DNA of 64,000 nucleotides, taken from the NCBI RefSeq assembly GCF_963678975.1, contig NC_089277.1:24378672-24442671 (forward strand). The letters are read 5' to 3'. The position numbers were made by a program, and so were the translations under genes. The notes below the pieces were generated by a model, which did not search any database, was not told the DNA's origin, and saw only the letters and a program-made list of their open reading frames with translations. This document shows positions 31,914 through 42,469 of the stretch, in pieces. Source of the DNA: Dysidea avara (Eukaryota; Porifera; Demospongiae; Dictyoceratida; Dysideidae). Within the stretch, counting starts at the first letter, position 1. Each line of letters begins with the position of its first letter.

Positions 31914-33837
31914 GCCGGTCTTGAATGCTAACGAAACGAGGAGTGAAGTTTGTGCAACGTGTCACATCGCCACACACTGATTCACCATGTTTGTGCGATA
32001 GGGTTTTTGGACCTGTCCACCAGATGTTGAAAGGAAATTCATTCCACCACATGTTGAAAGGAAATTTATTCCAACTTGTGAAGTTATTGGTATACTCATT
32101 GTTGGGGTCCATGGGGACATCGATGATCATTTACCAGTCAGCTGTAAGTAATGTCACAACAGAAGGAAAGGAACCATTTTCATACCCCTATGGCATACTG
32201 ATTTTCCAGGTCAGTTTATGTACACCCAACCACAGAAATGTAGAACTTTGGTTGCAGGTGGAAAATAAACACCTTTTTACTCAGTTACAAGAGATTCACC
32301 CAGCTGGGATAAAAAGTTGAAGTGAATGTCATTAGTACCTACTTGCGGTTCATCAGGTACGTATTGGACAATTCCAAGTGTCCAGATTATGCAGTTGTCC
32401 TCATGTTCAAGTTTACATGTTTAGGCAAGTTCCACAACATCCTATAATCTATTACTATATCAGTGTGGAATAATGCTTATATAATATTTTTCATATTCCA
32501 GGCTTTAGGTATGTGTATTGTATTTAACACCTGCTTGTTGGTTTTTGCAGGCCATCTGGTCATACTAGTTTATCCACTAGCAGTTGAATGTGATCATGGT
32601 ACATATGTAAGTTGAGACCATGCAGGAACAAAGATACAGGTGTCATGAATTTCAGGTCAGTTGACATTCAGAGGAATTGTATTATTGCAATTGTTCTTTT
32701 TTGTAGTTATCAATTATCAGTGACCAGTTTGTGATAGCGTACTTTTGTTTGACTGATGACCAAATGTTCTGGTTTACATGCTTACCCAACAGTTATGTTA
32801 CTCACTTAACCTGCATATGGGATATATATTTTTAGTTCATTTTGATTATTCATCCTTTATTGGTACAGCCTGGCATATTGATTTTTTGCACATTCTCTTT
32901 TTAATTCAGTGCCTGCTGGATTGTTTCGTCAGATATCGAAACAGATGTCTTTGGTGTTGCGACCGATGTTCCAGGTCAGTTTGCATGTGTGTTTAATTTA
33001 AGGTTGACTTCAGTGCCTGCTTATTCTTTTACAGGTCTCGGTATTGAGTGTCATGAATTTCAGGTCAGTTGACGTACAGAAGAATTGTATTATTGCAATT
33101 GTTGTTTTTGCAGTTATCAATTATCACTGTATACTAGTGATGTGAATTTGCAGGTCAGTCTACTCAGATGTATCAGGCATAGTGTTGATGGGTTCAAACA
33201 AGTATCCAGTGTAGACTGTAGTGGCATCAAGGGTGTTAATTTCCAGGTCAGTTTACATGTTGTGATGTTAGTGATTTTTTCCTAGTACCCAGATATTAAG
33301 TGTATTGTATTTAATGCCCGCCTGTTATGATTTTAAATTATGGTACATCAGTGTAGACAGTGCAACAGTAAGCCTTCTGTGTTGTTGTAACTATTTGTTT
33401 CATAATATTATGCTGTTGTCCCGGAATAGCACAATTTTTGGGCAACCAGTGTGAAGTCCAGTGGTACAAACATTGTATTATGACCAAGTTGTGATAGCGT
33501 ACTTTTGTTTGACTAATGTCCTAATGTTCTGGTTTGACTAATGTCCTAATGTTCTGGTTTAACATGCTTACCCAACAGTTATGTTATTCATTCACTTAGC
33601 CTGGGATATAATTTTTGTTCATTTTGATTATCCATGCTATTATTGACACAGCCCGGCATATTGATTTTTTGTACATTCTCTTTTAATTCAGTGCCTGCTG
33701 GATTGTGTCATCAGATATCGAAACAAGTGTTTTTCGTGTTGCGACCGATGTTCCAGGTCAGTTGCATGAGTGTTTAATTTAAGGTTAACTTCAGTGCCTG
33801 CTTATTCTTTTACAGGTCTCAGTATCGTCATGCTGAC
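31914..33837. other. No gene recognised; internal duplication and repeated splice-like motifs
   Basis: A segment of about 340 bp (about 32730-33060) is repeated at about 33490-33830 (shared GTGATAGCGTACTTTTGTTT and GCGACCGATGTTCCAGGTCA). The motif (pyrimidine)CAGGTCAGT occurs seven times between 32208 and 33760. The ORF 31925-32320 has no recognisable family. Confidence 0.5.
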
Positions 33838-34470
33838 CATAGGCGGATCTGAGGGGGAGCCAAGGGGTGCTGTGCCCCCCTTGGCCCTTCTCTTGCCCCC
33901 CCTTGGACTCACAGTACTATATTGATACCAGAAACTGGAATCATGCATTTACACTGTATTCAGAAGTATAGAAAGCCAATGGGCAAATAGAAGATAACAG
34001 TTATATTTGTACGTTACAGTTATACTGTACATTGTAAAGAAAGTGAGGCAAATAAGTTGCCAAAATCGAGATACTCTAATAGAGCAGTCACTACTCTAAT
34101 AGAACAGTCACAATTCCAATGTCATTATAACAATACTATACATCTTTATTTTGATTTAGTGCACTTTACCATCAAACAGGTTTTATATCAGATAGTGGGC
34201 TAACTAATCTTTATATACATTGCAAGTATACACTTTTTAAGCTAACTTCTATCAGAAATGCTCCCAAATTTAAATTTAAGAGATCTGATTTTTTAAACAT
34301 TTTCTCCAACTACAGTTTTAAAACTGTATGTCTATCATTCATACAGCTATACTGAATAAAGTTATGCAACTGAATATAACTTGTGTACTAGAATTCCTCT
34401 TAGTGGATGAACACTAAAACTTCTTGCCCCCCTTTGGCCCCCCTGACAGTGCCTCCTAGATCCGCCTATG
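33838..34470. mobile_element. hAT MITE
   Basis: Left end CATAGGCGGATCTGAGG and right end (inverse) CATAGGCGGATCTAGGAGG. The exact 8-bp duplication ATGCTGAC lies at 33830-33837 and 34471-34478. The interior holds two copies of the ACTCTAATAGAGCAGTCAC motif (34070-34110). No transposase. Confidence 0.88.
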
Positions 34471-34666
34471 ATGCTGACATACAAGAAATCATCACTATTG
34501 TTGGAACTATTTTTAGTCAAGTCTTGATGTGATGTTAATTAACGTTGTTACACATTGTTGTATGTTTACGATATGGCAAGAAATTATCTTGGCCATCATG
34601 AAATTTGATATTGTGTAAGTTGTGTGGACCAACCCCAGCTCATACATGGTCACTGGCAAACCACGA

Positions 34667-34731
34667 ACCACATTCGAGCCACAACACCACCAACCACATT
34701 CGAGCCACAACACCACCAACCACATTCGAGC
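34667..34731. repeat. 26-bp tandem repeat, 2.5 copies
   Basis: Unit ACCACATTCGAGCCACAACA plus CCACCA, repeated head to tail with no substitutions in the shared part. Confidence 0.85.
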
Positions 34732-35563
34732 AATCCATTACAAAATTTTGTTGCACCATTTGTGTGTGCATAATACTTAATGAAAGCCACAACACAAGCT
34801 ACATGGTACACACTACATAGAGATGGTAACCCCTAAAGGCTTGTTACCCTTTGTATTCACCTTATAGGCCTTTGTGGTTAATCTATTAAAAATTACATGT
34901 AAATAGAGAATTGAAAAGTATGCTTAAAGCACCTTCGCTAGTGATTTTGTTCTTCAAACCATAAGACAACTGGCGATTTATAAACGCTTGCATGGGGTGT
35001 GGTACTAAATGGAATTTAACAGATTTCTGCTTAAAACACCATCCCTAGGGAACTTACGGTTCAGCACGCTGTCACAACTTGTTTATCAGGCATTAGAGTT
35101 TGTGTCCACGTCGTGTCTTTAAAAGTTATTGTAGGGATTAGAGGTTGATTGAAGAAAATACGCGTATAGGCAAACCAGGATTGGATAATGTCAGTGCTAG
35201 ATGGACTATACAAACACGGCTATGTTGACTGGTTGACTGGTATAACGTGACAGTAGTTGTAACGTAAGGTAGAGAAATAAAGTGAAATACGCCTATTTTT
35301 TTATTTTGCGATGGCTACTTTTTTATTTTAGCGAGGTCGCAAGAAAACTATGATAACGACTCCTAAAGATTTTTTTACACGTAACGCAATACAAATCTAT
35401 TGAGAGATGTTGCGTAATTTAGGACTAATATTGCGAAACCGGCCCTACAAGTAAATAACTCACAGTAGTGGCCGCGCGTCTTTTAATTGGGCGTGCGCTT
35501 TGTAGTTTCTTGGCCGCGCGACTCACTACCGTGAGTCTTGATCTAGATAATCGCACACCTCTA
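34732..35563. other. Right part of the large hAT-like element
   Basis: No ORF. Near the end (35505-35541) the sequence TTTCTTGGCCGCGCGACTCA, then CTACCGTGAGTCTTGA, resembles the termini of the minisatellite element (GGGCCGCACGACACACTACCG), which suggests an old element end lies just inside the hAT terminus. Confidence 0.4.
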
Positions 35564-36271
35564 GATTTGACAAGCTTCTTTGCAAGCATACAGTGGAATT
35601 TGTCGGTATAGAATTTGTCAAATCACCTTGTACTACCTGGACTGAAAGAGGTGGCGAATGTATAATAAGCTCTGGAAACAGACTGTCAGGTGAAACGTCC
35701 CTATAGAACCATGCCTGCAGGTATATTTGTGATGAAATATGTTAATGAAATGTATTGTGGGGTTTAGTCTATAACATGTAGTTGGTGAAATATATATGAG
35801 TTATGCTTATTATATAGTATTAAAGTGATATTTGTAGGCAATGTTGATTGTTATGCTAGATTTTACAGAGCTAATATATTAAAGATATATTGCATGGTTA
35901 CAAGGTTAAAGTATATGCATATATAGCTATTGTAACTAAGAAGGAATTGACAGGTACATGTTGTCTATTAGCTGCATGTATGTGTGCATTTACATTTCCT
36001 CTGTATAGCTAAGTGTCAAAGAAAGAAACAGTCATGCCCATCCAGCCCTGCATTAACTCTACTGCAAAAATGTGCTTTACTATCTCAATCATCAGTTGTG
36101 CTATTGCAAGCAGCATGCAGTGTGCTATCGATCACTGAATGGTGCCTTTTGTCAACATGACAGCACCACATTACCAGTGTAACTGCAAGCATCACAAGCT
36201 CTATTGTTGCACCAGCAGTTATATTTCTACTACAGTACACTAGCATAAACTTGATAAAATCAAACAATACT

Positions 36272-36532
36272 ATGGCCATTCCCATAAGTCAGTATTGAAA
36301 TGCCTTCCATTTTTCTATCACATGAAGGTGAATCAGCTATGCAACGTAAACAGCATAGATATGTGCTGAAAATAATGCAAACCACATCCAGAATCTCAAA
36401 GGCACCATCAAAGTTTTCTCCATTACAGAAAGGCAATATTTCTTTTACTAATGCTTTAGTTTTACCACAACCATAAACATGATTTGCTATTTCATTGCAT
36501 ATTCTATCACAGTATCCACCGTAGATAAAACA
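36272..36532 (-). CDS. Possible coding exon, product unrecognised, with a hydrophobic segment
   Basis: After a pyrimidine-rich acceptor-like stretch (TTTTTTCTATATATTTAATAG) the minus strand is open for about 86 codons. It includes YGGYCDRICNEIANHVYGCG, then the hydrophobic EILDVVCIIFSTYLCCLRC, and ends at a TGA within GHSIV. It lacks its own ATG near the start, so it would have to be an internal or terminal exon. No family recognised. Confidence 0.25.
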
Positions 36533-36590
36533 AACTATTAAATATATAGAAAAAATGCATTACAACAACTCTACAAACATAATAACTTAG

Positions 36591-36888
36591 TCAGTAAAGT
36601 AGTGAATAACAGTCTAGCCATGTGATATCAATTTTATTTAAAGTGAAACTGTCAGGTATCAATTTAAACCTGTAATCAACTATCTCAGTGAACAGTACTG
36701 TAACCGTCCATGTGTTATGTACACACAAAGTACTGCAGCATAATGAGCTGTTATAATGACCCAAATATTTATAGGAAACCGGTTTACCAATGAATTGCTG
36801 ATCTGGCAAATATGTGAAGAATGTATTGTATGGGTATTTATTACTGCAACTGATCAGGCGTGAATGACAAAAATTCGCCTGCATGGAC
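36591..36888 (-). CDS. Possible coding exon, product unrecognised
   Basis: An open minus-strand frame of about 97 codons, cysteine-containing (SSLCCSTLCVHNTW), beginning after TCCATGCAG, which could serve either as a Met start (ATG at 36882-36884) or as a splice acceptor. A second open frame follows at 36272-36532. Both have balanced amino-acid composition, unlike the chance ORFs around them. I recognise no family. Could be exons of a lineage-specific membrane or secreted protein, or chance. Confidence 0.25.
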
Positions 36889-37378
36889 TCAATAAATGGT
36901 ATGCTGGTGTGTTACTATGATAAAATTATGTACAGTGTATTAACTAGTTGTAGGAGTATGCAGTCTTACATGTACATTGTAGTAACTCAAGTTGTTACAC
37001 TTATTTCATAACCATATACAGTGCATGCTGATAACAAACTGTCAATTTTAGTAGTTGGCATGTTATTGATAGTAAATAGATAAAGTTGAGTTTCTTACTG
37101 ATACTGAAACTCTATCTACCATTGGGCATATGTTGCTTAGTTATCACTACACTATATGGATTCTAATTCTGCTTTACCTGCTGTGTGGTTGCTTGTTTAC
37201 CATTAACAGGTCAATAATATCAGTATTAAATGAACTTAATGGGATTGCGTGTTTTCTTTTTACCACAATTGTAACTATTACAGGTTCAGTTAGCCTGGTG
37301 CTTCTTTCTCTGTAAAGTAATCCCACACTACCTAGTGACTGGGAGATAGAGATACAGGAATACTCACAGAATAATAGT

Positions 37379-37708
37379 ATCTAATCCAAAACAGCCAAGC
37401 TGTAAAAAAAGTGTGCGGCCCTCAGAAAGGCTATGGTGAAAAAAGATGTGAAATCCAAGGTGGCGCCAAGAAATGGCTGTGATGGTAGGTTAATGGTAAA
37501 AATTTTAATAACGACAATTCAGGTAAATTTGGTGCCGCTTGGTCAATTGGCACCAAATTCACCTGAATTGTCGTTATTGAAATTTTTACCATTAACCTAC
37601 CATCACAGCCATTTCTTGGCCGCCACCTTGGATTTCACATCTTTTTTCACCATAGCCTTTTCAAGCGCCACACTCCTTTTTTTACAGCTTGGCTGTTTTT
37701 GATTAGAT
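37379..37708. mobile_element. Palindromic core MITE, third copy
   Basis: ATCTAATCCAAAACAGCCAA at the left and its inverse at the right, with arms pairing to a centre near 37540 (GCCGCTTGGTCAATTGG). The 89-codon ORF across it is a by-product of the palindrome; the same frame appears at 22212-22481 on the minus strand. Confidence 0.75.
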
Positions 37709-37944
37709 TTCACTTCTTTTTGTATTTGTATACCCCAAAGCCGGCCTATGGCCAGCTTTTGGACTTTTTAACCTATATATTTTTCTTTACCACAGGAAAA
37801 AGAAAAAGATGAAGCAGATTTTATAAATACTTTAACTCATTCTGATTTTATCAGTAAATGTACAAATTATATATATAATGCATATATCAAGAGTTCATTA
37901 TATTATGAACTCTTGCATATATTTATTACATGTCAATTAATCCC

Positions 37945-40900
37945 CACAGGATAATTTGCAGCTGATCTCTCTACTGGGTGACTTGAAATGTAGCTGAACT
38001 CTCTACAGGGTGATCTGCTTGTATGTAGATGAGCTCTTTACAGGATTCTCTCTACAGGGTGACTTGACTCTAGCTGAACTCTCTGCAGGACTATCTGTTT
38101 GTAGTTGAATTCTCTACAGGGTGATTTGTTTGCAGCTGAACTCTCTACATGGTGGTTGCTTTAATTTGTAGCTGAACTCTCTAAAAGGTGACTTCTTATA
38201 GCTGAACTCTCTACAGGGTGGTCTTTTCATAGCTGAACTCTCTACAGGATGATTTGTTTGCAGCTGAACTCTCTACATGGTGGTTTCTTTGTAGCTGAAC
38301 TCTCAACAAGGTAACTTATTCTAGCTGCATTGTTCTCTCTACAGGATGACTTGTTTGTAGCTGAACTCTCTACAAGGTGATACTTCTAGGTGATCTCTCT
38401 ACAGGATGACTTGTTTCTAACTGAACTCTCAACAGGGTGATCTGTTCATAGCTGAACTTTGTACTGGGTGATTTGTTTGCAGCTGAACTCTCTACATGGT
38501 GGTTTCTTTGTAGCTGAACTCTCTACAAGGTAACTTCTTCTAGCTGATATCTTTACAGGGCATATTTGTTGGTACATAGCTGAGTTCTCTACAGGGTGAT
38601 TTGTTTGCAGCTGAACTCTCTACATGAGAGTTCCATTGTAGCTGAACACTCTACAATGTGACTTCTTCTAGCTGAAATCTCTACAAGGTAACTTCTTCTA
38701 GCTGATATTTTTACAGGACATATGTGCTTGTAGATGAGTTCTCTACAGGGTGATTTGTTTGCAGCTGAACTCTCTACAATGTGACTTCTTCTAGCTGAGC
38801 TCTCTACAGGGTGACTTGTTTCTAGCTGATCTCTCTACAGGGTGTTTGTTTGCAGCTGAATTCTCTATGTGGTGGTTTCTTTATAGCTGAACTCTCTACA
38901 AGGTGACTTCTTCTAGCTGATCTCTCTACAGGGTGATTTGTTTGTAGCTGAGCTCTCTACAGGTGATTTGTTTGTAGCTGAACTCTCTACAAGGTGATAC
39001 TTCTAGGTGATCTCTCTACAGGATGACTTGTTTCTAACTGAACTCTCAACAGGGTGATCTGTTCATAGCTGAACTTTCTACTGGGTGATTTGTTTGCAGC
39101 TGAACTCTCTACATGGTGGTTTCTTTGTATATAGCTGAACTGTCTACAAGGTAATTTCTTCTAGCTGAACTCTCTACAAGGTGACTTATTCTAGCTGCAT
39201 TGTTCTCTCTACAGGATGACTTGTTTGTAACTGAACTCTCTACAAGGTGATACTTCTAGGTGATCTCTCAATAGGATGACTTGTTTCTAACTGAACTCTC
39301 AACAGGGTGATCTGTTCATAGCTGAACTTTGTACTGGGTGATTTGTTTGCAGCTGAACTCTCTACATGGTGGTTTCTTTGTAGCTGAACTCTCTACAAGG
39401 TAACTTCTTCTAGCTGATATTTTTACAGGGCATATTTGTTGGTACATAGCTGAGTTCTCTACAGGGTGATTTGTTTGCAGCTGAACTCTCTACATGAGAG
39501 TTCCATTGTAGCTGAACTCTCTACAATGTGACTTCTTCTAGCTGAACTCTCTACAAGGTGACTTGTTTCTAGCTGATCTCTCTACAGGGCGTTTGTTTGC
39601 AGCTGAATTCTCTATGTGGTGGTTTCTTTATAGCTGAACTCTCTACAAGGTGACTTCTTCTAGCTGATCTCTCTACAGGGTGATTTGTTTGTAGCTGAGC
39701 TCTCTACAGGTGATTTGTTTGTAGCTGAACTCTCTACAAGGTGATACTTCTAGGTGATCTCTCTACAGGATGACTTGTTTCTAACTGAACTCTCAACAGG
39801 GTGATCTGTTCATAGCTGAACTTTCTACTGGGTGATTTGTTTGCAGCTGAACTCTCTACAAGGTGACTTGTTTTCTAGCTGAACTCTCTACAGGGTGACT
39901 TGTTTCTAGCTGAACTCTCTACAGGTGATTTGTTTGTAGCTGATCTCTCTACATGATGGTTTTGTTGTAGCTGAACTCTCTACAAGGTAACTTCTTCTAG
40001 CTGATCTTTTTACAGGGCATATTTGTTTGTAGTTGAGTTCTCTACAGGGTGATTTGTTTGCAGCTGAACTCTCTACATGGGAGTTTCATTGTAACTGAAC
40101 TCTCTACAATGTGACTTCTTCTAGCTGAACTCTCTACAGAGTGATTAATTTTTTTTGCAGCTGAACTCTCTACATGGTGGTAACTTTGTAGCTAAACTCT
40201 CTAAAAGGTGACTTATTCTAGCTGAACTCTCTACAGGGTGATCTTTTCATAGCTGAACTCTCTATACAGGATGATTTCATTGTAGCTGAACTCTCTACAG
40301 GGTGATTTGTTTGTAGCTGAACTCCGTACAAGGTAACTTCTTCTAGCTGATCTATCTACAGGGCGATTTGTTTGTAGCTGAGTTCTCTACAGGGTGTTTG
40401 TTTGCAGCTGAACTCTCTACATGGTAGTTTCTTTGTAGCTGAACTCTCTAACATGTGACTTCTTCTAGCTGAACTCTCTACAGGGTGACTTGTTTCTAGC
40501 TGATCTATCTACAGGGTGACTTGTTTCTAGCTGAACTCTCTACAGGGGATTTGTTTGCAGCTGAACTCTCTACAAGGTAACTTCTTCTACCTGATCTTTC
40601 TACAGGGTGATTTGTTTGTAGCTGAATTCTCTACAGGGTGACTTGTTTCTAGCTGATCTCTGTATAGGGTGACTTGTTCCTGCTGAACTCTCTACAGTTG
40701 ATTTGTTTGCAGCTGAACTCTCGTACATGGTGGTTTCTTTGTAGCTGAACTCTCTACAAGGTTACTTGATCTCTTTATGACATGACTTGTTTCTAACTGA
40801 ACTCTCTACAGTGTGATCTGTTCATAGCGGAACTTTCTACTGGGTGATTTGTTTGTAGCTAAACACTTTGCATGATTGTTTCTTTGTAACTGAACTCTCT

Positions 40901-41060
40901 ACAAGGTAACTTCTTCTAGCTGATCTCTCTACAGGGCAATTTGTTTGAGCTGAACTCTCTACATGATGGTTTCTTTGTAGCTGAGCTCTCTATTAGGTAC
41001 CTTCTTCTGGCTGATCTAACTTGTTTGTAACTGAATTCCCTACAGAATAATTTGCAATGT
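37945..41060 (-). repeat. Minisatellite array D
   Basis: About 100 units of the ~31-bp minisatellite in minus orientation. A higher-order repeat of about 700-900 bp is evident: the block with CTTCTAGGTGATCTCTCTAC, then TTGTTTCTAACTGAACTCTC and CTTTGTACTGGGTGATTTG, recurs at about 38390, 39010, 39260 and 39760. Confidence 0.9.
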
Positions 41061-41099
41061 AATATAATTGAGTAAATTATAAATGCAGCTGAATGCTTT

Positions 41100-41898
41100 A
41101 TTAGGGTGACTGTTCTATTAGAGTATCTCGATCTCGCATTAACTACACGTAGTTGCCTTTCGAATCATAACTCAGTGGTTTGTAATCCAATTCTTCTGTA
41201 CTACTGCAAGGACTTTCTATGATGATTATTCCAGCTACATACTGATTTTCAGCTCATTGCTCTAAGCGATTTGCCTGATAGACACGAAAACTAATAGTTT
41301 TTAATTCATAAAAATCGATCGCGTAATGTTGACACAGGTCGGGTTTTGTGTCATATCTCCGTGGTCTTTATCCCGATTCCTTTCAAATCACAAAAAGGCA
41401 CTCCTACAATGGTTGCTCCATCTACATAGCAATTTTCAACTGATTACTCAAAGGAGTTTACCCTGTAGGCGTGACAGACCTTCGACCTTATTTTACGCAA
41501 ATAATCGGTCATAACTCCGTGAATGTTCATCGGATTCCTACCAAAGTTGGTACACAGATCCGCCTTAATGAGCCCTTTAAGTGTGCCAAATTTCAGCGCG
41601 ATCCGAGCACGCATTCGTGTTTTATGGCGGATTTTGCGAAGTGTGCGAAATGAAGAAGTAGAAGAAGAAACGAAATTTTGTTTGCTCGTATCTCGGAAAT
41701 AGCTGGAGCGATTTTCTTCAAATTTAGTGTGTAGACTCTCCTTACTGGCCGGCACCTCTCTAGCAAATTTGGTTCCAATCGGGTAAGAGATCACAGAGCT
41801 ACATAGGTGTGAAAATTGTATTTTCTTTCTTCCTGTTAATATACTCACGGGTGGCACGCCGGCTTCTTGGGTCGCACGACACACTATCGTGTGTCTTG
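41100..41898 (-). repeat. Terminal module, inverse copy
   Basis: Inverse and close copy of 17803-18600. Its 146-codon frame (41444-41884, minus) is a shorter, altered form of the 190-codon frame in copy 1; frame breaks between copies argue against a gene. Confidence 0.7.
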
Positions 41899-42440
41899 TT
41901 TACATATTTGGTTTCAGTTTATTTACCACATTACCTGAAATAGCTTATATCTAATATAATGCCCATACTATACCATCACATATATGGTTTCAGTATGTTT
42001 AACACATTAACTAAAGCCTTACATGAGATTGTTAGTATAATACAGGTTATATCAAGCTTTTTTGTATTCAATAAGCCACTGGAAATACCATCTTATATCC
42101 CTCTTTTTTCACAGTGGTGCCTTTTTGTGGTTTGAAAGGAATCCAGTTAAAGGCCATCGAGATATGACACAAAACCCAACCTGTGTCACAATTACGCGAT
42201 CGATTTTTATGAAAAAAAAACTATTAGTTTTCACGCCTACCAGGCAAACCGCTTAGAGCAGTGAGCTGAAAATCAGTGTGTAGCTGGAATAATTATCATA
42301 GAAATTACTTGCAGTAGTACTGAAGAATCGGATTATAAACCACTGGGTTATGATTCCAAAGCCAACTACGTGTAGCATATGCGAGATCGAGATACTCTAA
42401 TAGAACAGTCACTCTAATAGAGCATTCAGCTACGTATATA
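41899..42440. repeat. MITE half plus partial terminal module
   Basis: 41950-42115 is the right half of the TTA-flanked MITE found whole at 42755-43091 (TATTCAATAAGCCACTGGAA, then CTCTTTTTTCACAGTG). At 42116 it joins the terminal module within GTGCCTTTTTGTGGTTTGAA, which runs to the GAGATACTCTAATAGAACAG motif at 42387-42406. Confidence 0.6.
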
Positions 42441-42469
42441 ACTTTCTCCATTAGAGAATTATATGACAT

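Larger units (their letters stand above)
27141..35563. mobile_element. Large hAT-like element with multiple nested insertions
   Basis: Left end TAGAGGTGTGCGATAACT and right end (inverse) TAGAGGTGTGCGATTATC form a TIR of at least 14 bp. The flanks GATTTGAA (27133-27140) and GATTTGAC (35564-35571) are an 8-bp duplication with one mismatch. No transposase frame is visible. Inside lie a foldback (27473-28281), a tRNA-like pseudogene, telomere-like tandem repeats, an RT-family insertion (30638-31900) and a hAT MITE (33838-34470). Confidence 0.55.
37379..41898 (-). mobile_element. Inverse half-copy of the minisatellite foldback element
   Basis: Read on the minus strand: terminal module (41898 to 41100), minisatellite array D, the linker with AAATTATATATATAATGC, then the palindromic core MITE (37379-37708). 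This is the same order as 17803-22640 on the plus strand, but without the internal rearrangement and without the second arm. The end at 41898 keeps the GTGTGTCTTG terminus, one base shorter than the other copy. Confidence 0.65.
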
